A DNA stretch of 40,726 bases from IMG/VR virus record IMGVR_UViG_3300020034_000450, positions 1-40,726 of that record, one strand, 5' to 3'. A program made the position numbers and the translations under genes. Under the pieces are notes generated by a model that was given only the letters and a program-made list of their open reading frames with translations, searched no databases and was not told the origin of the DNA. The stretch is from a virus. Of the stretch, positions 39,537 through 40,726 are shown piece after piece (the first letter of the stretch is position 1; every line of letters begins with the position of its first letter).

Positions 39537-40726
39537 CCGCGTACAAGCGCGCCGGGCGCCGGATCCACCAGGTCAAAATCGGACTCAAATCGGGCGAATG
39601 GATCGCGCGCACGTCGGGCACGCGCGACGCTGTCACCGCGAAGAAGATGCAGCGCATGGTGGACGAGCTCGGGCCGCAAGGGACTCGTGCCTGGGACATC
39701 ATCGATCGCCTCGAGGCAAAGACCCTGACGGTCGCCGCGCTCTGGGATTTGTGGGTCGCGAATGACAAGACGCTCGATCGCGTGCGCGCGCAGCTCGACG
39801 ACGTCGACCTCGAGCCGATGGTCGCGCCGTGGCGTGAGACGTTGCTTGGGCCCGCGAGCGGCATCGCCGAGGACACCGCCGAGCACTACGTCACCGCGGT
39901 GCGGTTGCTCCTGACGAAGGACGCGCCGTTCCTGCGATCGGCGCTCACGCCCGCCAAGCTCCGCACGTGGATCGAGGAAATGACCGGCGTCGAGTCGGCG
40001 ACCGTTCGGAAGCGCGGGCAGGGGATGCGCCGGTTCACGAAGCACCTCGTCGGCCGACACGTGCTGAGCGTCGATCCGATGCGCGACGTCGCGCTGCCGG
40101 CGCCTGGCGGACCGCGCGTAGCATTCCTCGAGACGGTCGACGCGAAGCGGCTCGCGGATGCGCAGCCCTCGCCGTACGCGGCGTTCTCGGCGCTGCTGGC
40201 CGGATCCGGCATTGAGGTGTCCGTCGCGCTGACGCTCCGTCGCCGCGACATCGATGAGAAGAACCGCGAGATCCGCGCGGCGGGCACGAAGATGACGCAT
40301 GCCCGCGACCGCATTGTGCGCGTCGCCGAGTGGGCCTGGGCCTACGTCGAGCCCTTGCTTGAGGATCGGCACGCCGACGCCTTGCTGTTCGACGAGATCC
40401 CGACCCGCCGGGCCGCGCGTGACGTGCACGCGGACGCCGTTGCGGCGCTCGTGGCGAAAGGACACACGATCTACGATGGGTACACCATGCGTGACCACCG
40501 GCATACCTACGCCGTCCGTGCTATTCGGGCGGGTACGCCGGCGGAGCTCGTGTCGCGCCAGCTAGGCCACGTCAACGCGGTGCTCGTCCATAAGGTCTAC
40601 GGGCGATTCTCGCCGAGCCAGGTCGAGCGGGACAAGTGGGAACGGGTGGCCGCTGCTCAGGATGCGGCCACTGAGGCAGCCCAAAAAGCGAAGGGGAAGG
40701 GCCGGGCACCCGAGGCGGTCGCGTGA
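39533..40726 (+). CDS. int: Tyrosine recombinase (integrase)
   Basis: The 397-residue product has an N-terminal arm-binding part, a core-binding helix bundle (about 65-175), and a catalytic domain. Lys253, Arg323 (Arg320-x-x-Arg323-His-Thr), His346 and Tyr356 are present. The first catalytic Arg position (in Gly-Ser-Gly-Ile-Glu228) is Glu, and the His of the HxxR box is Arg320. This combination may be a family trait. The gene ends on the last base of the window. It integrates the phage at an attachment site that cannot be seen here. Confidence 0.8.
   Translation: MTAYKRAGRRIHQVKIGLKSGEWIARTSGTRDAVTAKKMQRMVDELGPQGTRAWDIIDRLEAKTLTVAALWDLWVANDKTLDRVRAQLDDVDLEPMVAPWRETLLGPASGIAEDTAEHYVTAVRLLLTKDAPFLRSALTPAKLRTWIEEMTGVESATVRKRGQGMRRFTKHLVGRHVLSVDPMRDVALPAPGGPRVAFLETVDAKRLADAQPSPYAAFSALLAGSGIEVSVALTLRRRDIDEKNREIRAAGTKMTHARDRIVRVAEWAWAYVEPLLEDRHADALLFDEIPTRRAARDVHADAVAALVAKGHTIYDGYTMRDHRHTYAVRAIRAGTPAELVSRQLGHVNAVLVHKVYGRFSPSQVERDKWERVAAAQDAATEAAQKAKGKGRAPEAVA

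Larger units (their letters stand above)
1075..40210. repeat. Dispersed 12-bp palindrome GCCGGATCCGGC
   Basis: Perfect copies start at 1075, 2566, 4429, 6605, 8184, 9914, 16327, 22979, 24194, 28136, 33228, 38612 and 40199. One-flank variants start at 17981, 18723 and 35769. Copies lie in several reading frames (Ala-Gly-Ser-Gly or Ala-Pro-Asp-Pro-Ala) and at least one (6605) is intergenic, so protein constraint does not explain them. Gaps are often 1.5-2.2 kb; 10-16 kb and 29-33 kb lack copies. Positions were read by eye and a few could be missed. Confidence 0.8.

Noticed and set aside
1-40726. tRNA genes, CRISPR arrays, insertion sequences
   Set aside because: No cloverleaf, regularly spaced repeat array or transposase was noticed on reading both strands by eye.

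Overview
The window looks like one complete temperate siphophage (or prophage) genome of about 40.7 kb. It is GC-rich, almost fully coding and compactly arranged. The host is probably a GC-rich diderm. Two small phage-borne lipoprotein genes have a style (short signal peptide, then Cys-Ala-Asp...Ala-Pro) that I associate with Gemmatimonadota, but that host call is weak. The last gene (integrase) stops on the final base and the first gene starts four bases into the window. If the ends are joined they form an ordinary tight operon junction, so the sequence may be a circular genome opened at that point.

Layout. (1) 5-1847: six small genes chained by start/stop overlaps or tiny gaps. They include a STAS-domain protein and a VRR-NUC nuclease, and they continue the early operon across the ends. 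(2) 1971-6598: small and large terminase, a small membrane protein, HK97-type portal and a MuF-like minor head protein. (3) 6766-10948: prohead protease, major capsid, two likely decoration proteins, and connector and stopper proteins. (4) 10948-14301: a long tail-fibre gene broken by a +1 frameshift, plus a small gene. (5) 14312-22594: tail completion, tail terminator, tail tube, tail-assembly chaperones joined by a clear -1 programmed frameshift, tape measure, a distal-tail candidate and a 1299-residue tail-tip protein. (6) 22620-29765: accessory late genes. These include small membrane proteins (lysis candidates), two paralogous carbohydrate-binding-like proteins of which one carries a signal peptide, and a 701-residue repeat protein. 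(7) 29812-32274: the lysogeny and conversion region, with two small lipoproteins, a TPR protein and an XRE repressor without a peptidase domain. (8) 32389-40726: the early operon, with MerR-like HTH, Gp157, a possible annealing protein, a ParB-like protein with a Cys-rich N-terminus, zinc-binding small proteins, a J-domain protein, an excisionase-like HTH and a tyrosine recombinase.

Regulation visible in the sequence. The late region is cut into three units, each headed by the same arrangement: a TAGNAT -10-like box, a 17-base conserved element, and an intrinsic-terminator hairpin whose rising arm overlaps that element. They lie just upstream of terS (1971), the prohead protease (6766) and the small membrane genes (23158). 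This looks like a shared attenuation or antitermination signal. The switch region at 32272-32328 carries a perfect 13-bp palindrome inside a good promoter, plus direct repeats of its half-site. A 12-bp palindrome (GCCGGATCCGGC) is scattered through the genome 13 times, far more than expected, in both coding and non-coding DNA.

No tRNA, CRISPR array, insertion sequence, DNA polymerase, primase, helicase or recognisable endolysin was seen.
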